From: Sequoia sempervirens
Taxonomy: Eukaryota > Streptophyta > Pinopsida > Cupressales > Cupressaceae
Reading direction: 5' to 3'
Assembly (NCBI GenBank): GCA_007258455.2
Contig: VDFB02193867.1
Span: 572,483,057-572,547,056, forward strand
DNA: 64,000 bases
Shown: one piece after another, positions 24,093-35,849 of the stretch
Position numbering within the stretch: position 1 is the first letter of the stretch
Layout of the letters: the number at the start of each line of letters is the position of its first letter
Program-made: the position numbers and the translations under genes
The notes under the pieces: model-generated
Told to the model about the DNA's origin: nothing
What the model saw: the letters and a program-made list of their open reading frames with translations, nothing else
Database searches by the model: none

Positions 24093-25442
24093 TGTTGGGA
24101 ATAGGAAATGTCATTTAATTGCAATCCTAAACGTATTTTGTGTGTCTCCTAAGTCCTTGGAAAGTGTTCCCCAACACTAGGATTGGAAAGATATTAAATT
24201 CAAATGAAATGAACATGTAAATTGACATTTTTAATTATTCCTAAATGATAGGAACATGTGGGGATGCCCAAGAAGAGCTCCTATAAAATAGGAGCACATG
24301 GGGTGCCCACATGGAGGTGGAACCCACCTTGCTTAAGTTAGTTGTTTAGAGGATTGACAACACCTTAGTAATGATGTAAAGATCCTACAAGTTAAGGATT
24401 GATATTTACATGAGTGGAGTTTAGTTTAGTTTAGTTTAGTTCAATTCAGTTTAGTTCAATTATGGTTCAATTATCTTTAGTTGCATGTAGTTAGTTTGAG
24501 TCAAATGCTAGTTGACTTCCATTGACTTGAGTTGCATGACAAATAATAGGTGGATGCATTTAGTTAAGTGGGGATGATCAATCATGCATAATGTTTGCAT
24601 GAATTGGTGGAGAGATATGTTTCAGTTAACTAAGATTGACTTGGACCCACCTTGGGCACCCAAGTTGGCATCTCTGAGTTAACACCTTTTGCATGAGAAG
24701 ATATTTACAAGGCTTAGTTAAGTGGGCCCATTCTTGGGCACCAACTTTGATGTGATACTTGCAAGATATTTTCTTGACCAACGATCAGTTAAATGTTCAG
24801 TTTGGGGCACCTAAATTGAGGATACTTTGGTTTTGATTTCATGATACAGTGTGGAACTATACTTACACAATCTAGGCATGGTTTTTTGAGAGGAGCTTTA
24901 TACTCTTGTATTTGATAACTCTCATGAGTTTAAATGCTCATTAATTGTCTATTTATTGCAGAAATTGCATCAAAGTTGATTGCAGGTTAGCAAGTTGAGC
25001 TTGTGCATGTGTGAGGGTTTGAAGCATGGCATGGGATGTGTGGATTCATGCTTGGTCACATGGAATGCATGGATAGCTTGTGTTGCATAAAGTGTATGAG
25101 AGTTTATTGCAGGTTGTGAAGAAGGATTGTTGAAGGCAAGGAAGCATATCAATCAAGGATTGATACAGTATTATTGTAATCTTGTTCTAAGGATAAATAA
25201 TACAAGCACTATTGATTATGGTGGTGGAGTTTTTTCCCGAAAGGGTTTCTCCGCGTATATGCTATGCCACTTCTATCTTCTTGTCTCATTATTCTACAGT
25301 CTTTTGTCTCTTTCTACAATTGGTAAAATTGATCTAAAAAGATTGATCATACACAAAGAATTGTGATGAAGAATACTTAATTAAATCTACAGTCACATAG
25401 GTTTACAAGTTTTAAGCTACAATTTCACCTTCATTTTCAACA
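24093..25442 (+). repeat. 5' LTR of Copia D
   Basis: First of the two direct repeats. It includes a short TTTAG array near 24417-24440 that is different in the 3' LTR. Confidence 0.85.
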
Positions 25443-25444
25443 TT

Positions 25445-25456
25445 TGGTATTAGAGC
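25445..25456 (+). promoter_or_regulatory. Primer-binding site of Copia D
   Basis: TGGTATTAGAGC, one base from TGGTATCAGAGC, two bases inside the 5' LTR. This is the site where initiator tRNA-Met primes minus-strand synthesis. Confidence 0.8.
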
Positions 25457-27228
25457 TAATGGTTGGGTAGATTTTGGGACACTTTTCTCTTAAAATTTTA
25501 AAGGTTTATTTGGCTATAGTGGGAGCTTGTACTATTGTGATATTATAGATTTGTAAAAGAAGTGTGTTTTATCTTCTTGGTTTAGAGATCATGGTTTTCT
25601 TGACCTTTTGGGAGTTGTGTCATTTATAGCAGATTCTTTGATTGTGTTGAGGCCATGGATGATCTTCATTTAGGAGATGGTTATCATAATGCCATGGATA
25701 GCTTGGTTACATGTTTCAATGGGAGCTTTTGTTAGTGACAGTTTGATGTTTATCTTGTTGCCATGTATAGCTAGGTATCATAGTTTGGTGGGAGCTTTGG
25801 TAGGATATAGTTATCTTCATGTAATTTGAAGAGGTTTTAACATCTTGTTTCATGGAGGACCCTTAGAGTCATTGGTAAAGGTGTTATTGTTCTTCCTTTG
25901 GAGAGGATGTAGCTATTTTTGGTTTTGAGTATTAATCATTTTCTTGGAGCTTCATGATTATGCAGGTTGCATTTGAAGTTGGCTTGGATTGATTGGTGGG
26001 TGCTCATGGATACTAGAGAGACTTGGGTTAGGCTAGATATTTCTTATATTTAGAGATATGTGTTGGAATGGTTACTTGTTGTAAAGTTTTATCAATAGTA
26101 AAGACTAAGAAGCCTACACCTGGAAATGGATGTGAGTCCATCATAGACCTGATGAGAAGGTTATCTTTATTGAAAGTCTATATTATTTGGTGTTGTATGC
26201 ACAGGACAATCTTGTATCCCACTCTTGGTTTACTCGGTAGGTAAATGATCTAGGAGGTGTTGCCCACCTGATTATTAGATGCATTATTTATATGTATCTT
26301 GTCTTCTCTTATGCATTAGTCTTGAAAATTGAGTTCTAAGGGATTATTGAGAAGTAGATGAATGACTTTATGTATCTCCATTGTTCTCCTTGCAATATTG
26401 AACTTGAGTTAGTTCTGAGGATTTGGGTAGGAGAGGTACGAGAGATAGTTAGTGGATTTGGGCATATTCCCTTTTGTTGTGGGAATGTTTGGCTAAGTTC
26501 GATTTACTTTCTATGAGAGGTTTATATCTAAGTTCTGCCATGTTTCATTATAAGTTGAATGGTTAGAGGTTGATATCCTTTTAGTTTGGGAGTATTGAAG
26601 GAGATCTTACTTTACACAATTTGGCACATGTTAGTGTGGTATAACAACATGGTTTGATTTGCATGTTCTCTCTTTGTGTGAATATTGTCTTCTTCTTGAA
26701 GGTTCTTATGTTATGAGAGATGTATTTTGCATATCATTGTATGCTTCTTTTACACTATGATAGAGGAGTTAGCCACATCCTCTATGTGAAGTGCTCTAGG
26801 AGTACTTGTTAATGTTGTGATCTTGTTTTCAGATTTGACATTACTTGTGTAGTGGGAGTTCCATAAGGTATATGTGTTATGTATGAGAGGGGGCACCTCT
26901 CCTGGACTGGCTACACTTTACTACAGTGAGTTACTTTAGAGGTTTTTTATCACATGTCTATGTATGTTATTACCTTGAAGTCTTATTTTGTAGGATGGTG
27001 GATTTACAAGGACTTGTTTGTAGATTTGGGTTGTTATGTTGATAACATGAAGTTCTACCTATGATAGTTTGGTTACAAAGACTTGGGAAATGTATTGATT
27101 GAGAAAGTTAACACTTTGATCAATGTTGTAGATAAGTTCTCTTAGTGAAGGAAGGCCATTGGCCTTGAGTCCTATACTTGATTTATAATAATGATTCCTT
27201 GTTTAGAATAATTGCAATGTATAATGTC
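25457..27228 (+). other. Non-coding interior of Copia D
   Basis: About 1.8 kb with no open frame of note and no gag or pol motif in any frame that I could read. It contains loose repeats of phrases such as TGGGAGCTT and ATGCCATGGATAGC. Confidence 0.65.
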
Positions 27229-27239
27229 AAGTGGGAGAT

Positions 27240-28581
27240 ATTTGGGAATAAGATGCCATTTAATTGCAATCCTGAACATATTTTATGTATCTCCTAAGTC
27301 CTTGGATAGTGTTCCCCAACACTAGGATTAGAAAGAGATTAAATTCAAATGAAATGAACATGTAAATTGAAATTTTTAATTATTCCTAAATGATAGGAAC
27401 ATGTGGGGACACCCAAGAAGAGCTCCTACAAAATACAAGCACATGGGGCGCCCACATGGAAGGTGGAACCCACGTTGCTTATGTTAACTATTTGGAGGAT
27501 TGATAACACTTCAATAATGCATGTAAAGATCCTACAAGTTAGGGATTGATATTTACATGAGTGGAGTTCAGTTCAATATCAGTTCAGTTATTATCAATTC
27601 AGTTATCTTCAGTTGCATGTAGTTAGTTTGAGTTGAATGCTAGTTGACTTCCATTGACTTAAGTTGCATGACTAATGACTTCAGTTGCATGGAAAATAAT
27701 AGGTGGATACATTCAGTTAAGTGGGGATGATCAATCATGCATAATGTTTGCATGAATTGGTGGAGAGATATGTTTCAGTTAACCAAGATTAACTTGGACC
27801 CACCTTGGGCACCCAAGTTGGCATCTCTGAGTTAACACCTTTTGCATGGGAATATATTTACAAGGCTCAGTTAAGTGGGCCCATTCTTGGGCGCCAATTT
27901 TGAGGTGATGCTTGCAAGATATTTTCTTGACCAATGATCAATTAAGTGTTCAGTTTGGGGTGCCTAAATTGAGGAGACTTTGGTTTTGATTTCATGTTAC
28001 AGTGTGGAACTCTACTTACACAATGTAGGCTTGGGTTTTTGAGAGGAGCTTTATGCTCTTGTATTTGATAACTCTTATGAGTTTACATGCTCATTAATTG
28101 TCTATTTATTGCAATAATTGCATCAGAGTTGATTGCAGGTTAGTAGGTTGAGCTTGTGCATGTGTGAGGGTTTGAAGCATGGCATGGGATGTGTGGATTC
28201 ATGCTTGGTCACATGGAATGCATTGATAACTTGTGCTGCAGAAAGTTTATGAGAGTTTATTGTAGGTTGTGAAGGAAAGGAAGCATATCAATCAAGGATT
28301 GATATAGTATTATTGTAATCTTTTTCTAAGGATAAATAATACAAGCACTATTGATTATGGTGGTGGAGTTTTTTCCCGAAAGGGTTTATCCACATATATG
28401 TTGTGTCACTTCTATCTTCTTGTCTCATTCTTCTACAATCTTTTGTCTCTTTCTATAATTGGTAAAATTGATCTAAAACGATTAATCATACACAAAGAAT
28501 TGTGACAAAGAACACGTAATTAAATCTATAGTCACATAGGTTTACAAGTTTTAATCTATAATTTCATCTTCATTTTCAACA
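27240..28581 (+). repeat. 3' LTR of Copia D
   Basis: Second direct repeat, directly after the polypurine tract. It ends TTTTCAACA. Confidence 0.85.
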
Positions 28582-28609
28582 ATTGTGATTGCAACAAACA
28601 AGTTGGCGA

Positions 28610-28990
28610 TTGTGGCAGACTGTTTAAGCAAATGCAACTCACTGTCATACAAATGTGTTGCACTGTCTCACCAATGCAACACACAATCTGAAAGTTGCAA
28701 AAACACTTACATTTAGCAAATTTTCAAAATACCGAGATAGAAATGATGCAAGTAATTTTTTGAGATATGAAAATTAAAACAAAAAACATGAAAAATGATA
28801 AAAACCCACAAAAATAGACTAATTTGATGATTTTCCCTAAAATAAACAAGTGCGACTCTTTGTGCCACAATGTGGTGCACAAATCTATGAATGTGTTGTT
28901 CTGTATAGTGAATGTGTCGCACTGTTATGTGAATGTGTCACGTTGTCTCATGAATATGTTGTTCTACCTTTCAAATATGTTTCGTACCTA
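28610..28990. repeat. Degenerate minisatellite in the gypsy LTR
   Basis: Two clusters (28615-28690 and 28855-28985) of units like AAATGTGTTGCACTGTCTC and GAATGTGTCGCACTGTTAT, about 20-23 bp long. They are related to the array at 22560-22735 and to two units at 24050-24082 on the other side of Copia D. Confidence 0.7.
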
Positions 28991-29574
28991 AAAACTCAAA
29001 ATTTCTCATAAATTTCTACAAATCTGGTTAGTTCATGTCACATTCACCAATGTAGAATAGGGTAAAGACAAGGTAAAAGACATGAATCAATAGTACCAAC
29101 CTCCAAATACATAAAACTCAAGCCCTAGAGACCCTAGTCCAACAATGAAGCACAAACAAACATAGAAACATAAACAATAAAGCAATATTACCAATAATTC
29201 CTATGCCATGGTTGAATCACCTTCATTGCTCTTCTCAATTTTGTTTTATATACTAGCTTGCCTTCAGATTTGTAGTATGCAAGAATAAGCCTAGTGATAA
29301 TGATAGCAAAATATCAAAGATAGTGGTTGTGGTTGTAGCCTTGAAATGAAAGGGATAGATCTCTTTTATAGAAAACCAAATTTGAATGAAGGGCCAAGAT
29401 TTAATGATGAAAATCAATGGATGAAATTACTTGGAGAAGCAAAGAAATAGGGTTAGGGCAAAAATAGGGTTTAGTTAAGGATGGACAGTGGAGATTAAAA
29501 GGTAATAAAACCTTATCAAGGGCAAAAATTGATTGAGATAAGAGATAAGATTTGGGACAAAAAAAGAGGTGGCT

Positions 29575-30080
29575 AGAGTAAATTAAATAAATTATTTAAT
29601 TTAAGAGGGAAGGTGAATAATTAAATAATTAAAGCAACTATTTAATTATAGAAGAAGAGGGAAAGTTGACTTTTAATTAAATACGTATTTAACTAAAAGT
29701 AGAGGAAAAAGACAAACTAGTAACTAATTAAAATAATTATTTAATAGTGGAGGGAAAAGTGGGAAATAACTAAATAAATAAAATTTATTTAATTATAGAA
29801 GAAGAGGCTAATGAATAATTAAATAATTAAAATAATTATTTTACTATAGAAGGAAAATAAAAATGAATAATTAAATAAATAAGAATTTATTTAATTATAG
29901 AGAGAAAGTATTTATTAGTGACCTAATTAAATAAACATTAATTTATTTAATTAATCAAGGAAGAATAACAAAGGGGAAAAGGGAAATAATTAAATAATCA
30001 AAATTATTTAATTAATAGAAGAAATATGACCTTAGACAATAATCAAATAATTAAAATTATTCAGTTATGTAGGGAAGAAG
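29575..30080. repeat. AT-rich near-palindromic repeats in the gypsy U3
   Basis: Roughly ten loose units of the type AATTAAATAATTAAAATTA separated by G/A-rich spacers such as GAGGGAAAGT. They can pair with themselves and lie just inside the LTR start. Confidence 0.65.
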
Positions 30081-30149
30081 GGAAATTGATGTGAAAAATG
30101 GTGTTCACAAGTTTAGGATATTTTCGAGTGTCTAAAATTACATTTACTA

Positions 30150-31480
30150 TTGCTAAACAAAATTGGGATCCTTTATCAAATACACTTGAAGAATTACATA
30201 ATTTACATCAATCAAGATCAGAACAACAAGAAGCTTATACCAAAAATCAAAATGACAAATTCCATTTCATCAAAAAATATCCAATTACTTGTGCATGCTA
30301 CTATAGACATAGAATAAATGCAATAAAAAAATTAATATTTATAGAAGATTGTTTCTTTGGAAATGCTTGAGACTTTTTTTTTGTAACTAAATTTCAAAAT
30401 TGTGGAAATGAACATGATCATTTTCTTCTATGGATAAAAAATGCACCAATCGTGGAAATATTATAGATTTTGTAGACAAGTACATCACTTGTAGCACTGA
30501 ACATTTGCAACCTAATATAGCTATACTACACAAGCATCATCATACAAAGCAATGTAGGAATTATAAAAGGTGGCTTGTAAATACAATTTTCCATTCCCAC
30601 CAATTAAAAAAACTAAAATACTTGAACCACTAGTAGACAAGAATGAAACCATAATTTCAATCACAAACAATATCTTTTCCAAATTGCAAAAAACAAGCTA
30701 TGACATGTATCTTTCTCTTTTCAAATGTTCTTAGATGAAATGGAGACCAATAAGGACAAGTACATAATGGCTATAAGATCAACACTATGTAGACCTAAAC
30801 TACTATTACAAAGAAAACCATTGTAGATATGGAACAATAGTTTTGCAAAAAAAATCTCTAACTATGGAAAGCAAATACAAATGCACAGAATGTTCTTAAT
30901 GCATATGTTGCAACAATGTATTGTAGCTCTTACATGACAAAGATGGAAAAATCAATGACATGTGCATTTAAAATATTATGTAAAGATCACCAACAAATAA
31001 TATTCATGCCATAAAGATGATAAGAAAACTCAAAAATGCTTTACTTAATTTACAACAAATGTCCTCACAACAAGTTGCTCACATTAAATTCTATCACTTC
31101 CACTAAATTATAGCTCAATAAAATGTATATTCATTGATACAAGACCTAATAATGATCACACATTTGTTTTAAAATTTGTAAAACAAATAAACAAAGAACC
31201 AAGCAAATCATAAAATGTAATTTGTAATTCTTTAATAGACCACTATAGAAAACATCCTAAAACTATTATAGGTATATTCCTTCTAGAATTTGTTTCATAG
31301 TACAAAAAAGTGGCAATAGAATCGAACCAAAAATAAAACCAAATGTTATACAATTTATCAATTTCAACAAACATATTGATTTAGAAAATCATTGTAGAGA
31401 GCAATTATTACTCCATGCCCTTTACAATAAATGAGAATACATTTAAACACAATTTCAATTCATGAAAAAATGCTTACTTA
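30150..31480 (+). pseudogene. Helitron Rep (rolling-circle replication initiator), degenerate
   Basis: Pieces in shifting frames read WDPLSNTLEELHNLHQ, IKKYPITCACYYRHRINAI, NCGNEHDHFLLWIKNAP (the two-His metal-binding site, with Asp between the His residues where a hydrophobic residue is usual), DFVDKYITCSTEHLQPNI and HKHHHTKQCRNYKRW. Near 30890 comes NAYVATMYCSSYMTKMEKSM, matching the two-tyrosine helix of Helentron Rep proteins. Rep nicks and joins single-stranded DNA in rolling-circle transposition. The N-terminus is missing where the gypsy LTR begins. Open pieces are 30098-30370 (with LTR-derived first codons) and 30430-30633. Confidence 0.72.
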
Positions 31481-31739
31481 CATCATGAATAATCAATATA
31501 GCTTAATCATGTAAAGTTTAATTACAACATCAACTGTGAATGGGGTGACATTGACAAAGCTATAAATGAGATAAATTCTAAAGATGATAACACTGACAAC
31601 CAATCTTTCATCACAAAAAGAACTAAAAATCAAGAACAATATGGCATATAAGCATATTTTGAAACTATGAACGAAAACAAATTAAATAGTATAACTCATA
31701 ATGCAATTGAAATTGCTCAACACCCATAAATTATGTAGA

Positions 31740-33130
31740 ACAATGAGTACAAAAAATTAAGATAAATGCTACACAAAGAATAACAAGCAATTGTATTAAA
31801 AAATGAAAAATATTAAAACACCATTACACTTATTCTTAACAGGTGGAGCTAGAACTGGGAAGACTTTCACTTCAAAATCCATATACCAAGCACTTCTTCA
31901 CATATACAATAATTGTATTGACAATGATCCAAACAAGCCAAAGGGACTAATAATTGCTTATATAGGAAAAGTAGCATACAACATAGGTGGAGTAATACTA
32001 CACTCAACATTCCACATACCCTTTAACAAGTTAGAATTCATTCCATTGAATACTAAAACATTAGATACAATGTCAAAGCATTATCAACAATATGTGCTCC
32101 TCATAGATGAAATTCCATTAGTAGGTTCAACATTTTTACGTTTCATTGACAAACGATTATGAGATATAATACTTGAATGCCAACTGCATACTTTGCAAAC
32201 CTTGATACAGTTTTGTGTGGTGATCTTTATCAAGCACAACCTATACTTGACTCTATTGTATTTGAAAATAAACCAATACTGACTGAACTAATGTCTTACA
32301 ATTTTTGGAAAGATAATATAAAGAACTATTCTTTGATCGCTGCCATGCAACAAAAGGATGATAAATTCATTGTAATTCTCAATATAATTCATGTAGGTTC
32401 ACAAACAAATGACGATTTGGATTATCTTAATCAACTCTTAATCAACATTGCTTATGTCTAAGAACAATAGACCCAACATTCCCTTTTCTCTTTTATAGAA
32501 GAAAGGATGTTGAAGAACACAATAAAAAATGCTATCAATTATTCTTGAAGAAATCATTGTATTAGATGCAAATAATGAACACGAGGATAACTATGATGGA
32601 ATGAGATTATACAATCACACAACTACTATACCAAGTCAAATATACTAGTAGAAATATATGTTGGTAACTGTAACACACAATATGGTCTAGGTAATGGATC
32701 AGATGGAATATTTAAAGCATATACCAAACACAATGATTTTAATATTGTTTGGATCAAATTTAATGATTCAAATATTGGCCAAAAAATAAAAAAAATAACA
32801 CACTGTTATACTAAAAACATTGATAAAGAATGGGAACTGATACTTCGCATTGCTAGGCCCATCCAAACAACATTCACCAAAAAAAATTGCTATCATAAAA
32901 CAATATATAATACAAGTGGCATGTGCAGGAACTATACATTGATCTCAAGGAATTACAATGCAAGTTGTAACATTTGATCCCACTAGCATAAGACAACATG
33001 GATTACCGTATACAACACTTTCACAAACAAAATCACTACACTAATTATTCTTGCTCAAACCTTTGAATGTAAAAAAATTCAAAGTGAAGAAAAAAATAGT
33101 CCTTGAAATGTCACGTCTTCAATCAAATGC
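31740..33130 (+). pseudogene. Helitron PIF1-like DNA helicase, degenerate
   Basis: Walker A reads LTGGARTGKTF (31830-31866; Arg replaces the usual Gly in GAGTGKT). Walker B reads VLLIDEIPLVGS (near 32100). Motif III is VLCGDLYQAQPI (near 32210). Then come AAMQQKDDKF, HVGSQTNDDLDYLNQLL, FPFLFYRRKDVEEHNKKCY, GNGSDGIFKAYT and VWIKFND. The C-terminal box is QGITMQVVTFDP followed by RQHGLPYTTLSQTKSL (32940-33030). It unwinds DNA 5' to 3' during transposition. Order and spacing match superfamily 1B helicases. Stops after 32162 and 32461 and several frameshifts inactivate it. Confidence 0.85.
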
Positions 33131-33179
33131 ACAATGGAATTTGAAAATGAAGGCATTATTTATGAAAACATCCCATAAA

Positions 33180-33840
33180 TTCTTATGTGTACATTGAACA
33201 CTCATAGCTTAAACACACATACAAATGACATTCTCAATGACCATGACATATTGTCATCCAATATATTATGTTTGCAACAAACACTCATGCATCCATCTGA
33301 AATCAATTATATATTACAACATTTTAATTCCTTTGTTTTATACAACATACATGGCATAATGAATTTAACAAAAAAAATTCTAACTATATCTAAAACAAGA
33401 CAACATAAAACAAAAAAGCATTGAAGCCATCACAATAACAATACCCCTTACTAACAATGACTTGAATGTGTAATATTTTTGCAATACCCAACACTCCAAT
33501 TTTAGAAATTATAACCATCATCAATAAAATACTTACACATATAAACACAAAAAATATATTGTATATTGTAGAGGATTCCAATATTGACATGACTATAGAA
33601 ATAAATAAATAAATGCTTTCTAATCATATGCAAAAGCATAACATACAATTCATATTGAACCAATCTCATACTATAAACAAACCACTAATTGACCATGTCT
33701 AGTGTAATTCAAATACACATACATCCTCTATTTACAAATTAGAAACATATTGGACTAACCACCTTGCCACTTTTATAAAGTTCCAGCCTAATCAACAAAT
33801 TACGTCAACTTGAAAATTTCAATAAGCTTATAAAAAAAAT
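33180..33840 (+). pseudogene. EEP-type (apurinic-like) endonuclease domain of the Helitron, degenerate
   Basis: Begins directly after the helicase. LNTHSLNTHTNDILNDHDIL and SSNILCLQQTLMHPSEI (33185-33300) correspond to the N-terminal box of exonuclease-endonuclease-phosphatase domains, where the Glu of S-E-T reads Gln here. A degraded F-N-I-D-M region lies near 33580. PLIDHV near 33690 and YWTNHLATFIKF near 33750 match the C-terminal box, with Asn for the catalytic Asp of S-D-H. This domain is a hallmark of Helentrons. Identification rests on box order; the middle is too worn to read. Confidence 0.6.
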
Positions 33841-34269
33841 AATCCCATTTCACACATTCACTACATTGATGTCAATATTTGTAATTTTGTTCTCTAATTG
33901 CCTTAACATAATTTTGCATTAAACCCTTCTATCATTATATCCAGACTTCTAGCAATTATACTAATACATCTTTACTCCAACAATGCATACAAATAAATTG
34001 GTCTCTTCTACTTTAATGATAATATGACATAAATTACCTACCATAAATTAACATAATTTTACTTTTAGTCAAAGAAATATACTTTTGTAATTGCTTAAAC
34101 ATAATTTTGCATATTATATCAAGTGAATTACATACTATGATTTGATTAAATACAATTCAAAACTATATAATTTTGTTGCAACAAAACAATGGAAAGTGGT
34201 AAGAGAACGGGAAAATAAGCACAACCCAAATAGGAACAAACACCCAAAAGGTAATCACCACACTCTTTA

Positions 34270-35580
34270 AACAATACCAATGCAATTTTACAATCTTAAA
34301 GCAATTCTATTATATTCTCTACAGATCAAAAAAAAAAGTCTAAATTCCATATTGATTAAAGATCTAAATGCTCGAAAAGCTGGAAATATTTTTGAAGGTG
34401 ACATCATTGTTGTATACAAAGCCACACTAGATAAAGTCAACAAATTGTGTCAAGTGCTCTGTGCTGACTTGACAAAGTTAAAGCTGGAATGACAATCACT
34501 TTAAATGTTACTAGTCATCTTGTCCAACAATATGAAAATGAGATAATTGTAGGATCAACAATATGTGTATCAAATTTCTAAATTGCTCACAAAATAGATT
34601 ACGATAGAGGAGATTGTGATTGCATACTCATTTTGCAAGAATCAAGCACAGTTGAAGTAATACCCCATCTTTGTGAACAATACAACTTCATACCGAACAT
34701 GACAATTAAATAATTGCTTACAAGTACAGATAACTATCCCATTGGAACAATAGGTGCAGTGGCAATCTCTACAAAAATAATTCTTTCTCAATATTTGATT
34801 GACATCAAAGATAGATATTTTGACATGGACAGAGCACAGGTACAAATATGTCTCAAACTCTTCTCCTAATCTACTTTACATCTATTATTTCCTTCTTTGT
34901 ATCATTAAAATTCAAGGAAAAAACTATTTTTCTTGCCATTAACAAATAGATATAGTTATATGAGAGTTCGACACAACAGTTCTTGGCAATAGAAAATGAA
35001 GTGTGAGAAAATTAGTTTCCTACAATGTTATTAAAAAATATTATAAAACAAAAAGAAGCAGACAACAAATTTCACATCGTTCAATCTACATATATTTTCA
35101 AATTAAATAAAAGAATAATAGTGGAAAGACTACAAAGATTCCTGCAATCAACATTTGAGGTAATCGTTTGAAAATTGTTAAATTCCTAAATTTGTAATGT
35201 TTTTTTGGCATGACAATAATATTATAATATATGTTGCAGATGGATGAAATTTTGAAAGTGGTCAACTTGTTGTTAAATCCGTTCCATGCATTCTGTGCAA
35301 AATACAATTACAAATTTGAAAATTATATAACACTAGAAGAACAAGTTGCTTATTGTGCTAGATGCAATGAAGTGACTTATATCTACTCCTCTTATCTAAA
35401 AACCATTCTAATAGCTGACAACAAACAACAATACATTGTTTTGCTAATAGCTCCAATGTTCAATTGTTATTGCCTAATCTACACAACACTACATATGAAG
35501 AGTATATTGAAGATAAATCAACTGTCATCTTCATGCTACACAATTTCTCTACAAGAGGCCACTTCACATTGAACCACAAC
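34270..35580 (+). pseudogene. RPA-like single-strand DNA-binding protein of the Helitron (right copy)
   Basis: N-terminal OB-fold piece: ILIKDLNARKAGNIFEGDIIV (34340-34400, read in two parts around a natural turn). Central piece: TITLNVTSHLVQQYENEIIV, DYDRGDCDCILILQESSTVE, EQYNFIPNMTI and YPIGTIGAVAIST (34485-34770). The C-terminal piece (35231-35572) has a zinc ribbon in which the first CX2C reads FCAKYN and the second YCARCN is intact, then an OB strand. Plant Helitrons carry similar RPA1-like genes. Stops and frameshifts occur between the pieces. Confidence 0.72.
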
Positions 35581-35849
35581 AATATCATCATCCATGCCAA
35601 TTTTGTTCAATGATAATCAACACATCCCATGAAAAGGCAAGTATAATATTTCCCAAACATTTCTTACTATATGCATGTTTCTATTCATTGTAATTTCTTA
35701 TATAATACAATAATGATTTTCTAACAATTATCTCAAAAAAATCTTTGCAAGCAACATATGAGATACATAAGGGAACAATGTTGCACTTGTGCTATCTAAA
35801 CAACCACTATCTTTTGTGATAAAACATGTTTGATGCATATTTATTATTT

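Larger units (their letters stand above)
24093..28581 (+). mobile_element. Copia-type element 'D', complete LTRs but no coding capacity
   Basis: Direct repeats 24093-25442 and about 27240-28581 (about 1.35 kb each) begin TGTTGGGAATA (ATTTGGGAATA in the second) and end TTTTCAACA. A primer-binding site TGGTATTAGAGC, close to the initiator-tRNA-Met complement, lies at 25445-25456. A polypurine tract AAGTGGGAGA lies at 27229-27238. Target duplications are ATTAT (24088-24092) and ATTGT (28582-28586). The 1.8-kb interior has no frame resembling gag or pol, so it would need proteins from another element. The LTRs differ by many substitutions and by a small tandem block near 24420-24460, so the insertion is old. 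Confidence 0.85.
10510..30109 (-). mobile_element. Ty3/Gypsy retrotransposon, minus strand, invaded by four other elements
   Basis: From right to left on the minus strand: a long LTR (about 30109 to 23312, interrupted by Copia D), a leader, gag (start about 19215), a protease region, and a linker before pol that runs into the gap. Gag and linker wording fits the chromodomain-less plant gypsy group (Tat/Ogre-like), from memory. The start on the minus strand reads TGTGAACACC at 30109, a plausible LTR end. The second LTR, RT, RNase H and integrase are missing. Stops and frameshifts throughout mean it is inactive. Confidence 0.75.
23312..30109 (-). mobile_element. Gypsy 5' LTR, split by Copia D
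   Basis: On the minus strand it starts TGTGAACACC (30109). It carries an AT-rich U3 (29575-30080) and a TATA-like CTATAAAAG near 29370. Minisatellite arrays follow, and it is interrupted at 24088-28586 by a 4.5-kb Copia insertion. Excluding that, the LTR would be about 2.3 kb. Boundaries are approximate because the partner LTR is not in the window. Confidence 0.5.
30110..35600 (+). mobile_element. Helentron-type Helitron with Rep, helicase, EEP and RPA modules (decayed)
   Basis: Plus-strand remnants in order: rolling-circle Rep (30150-31480), PIF1-family helicase (31740-33130), endonuclease/exonuclease/phosphatase-like domain (33180-33840) and RPA-like protein (34270-35580). The order Rep-Hel-EEP is that of Helentrons as known from animals and some protists; an RPA gene is typical of plant Helitrons. 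The 5' end is abutted by the gypsy LTR at about 30109. The 3' terminus, normally a hairpin end, was not located. The RPA part also occurs in the left inverted-repeat arm. All modules contain stops and frameshifts. Confidence 0.75.

Noticed and set aside
29575..30080. AT-rich block as a matrix attachment region or centromeric satellite
   Set aside because: It fits the U3 of the gypsy LTR by position; there is no independent evidence for either function.
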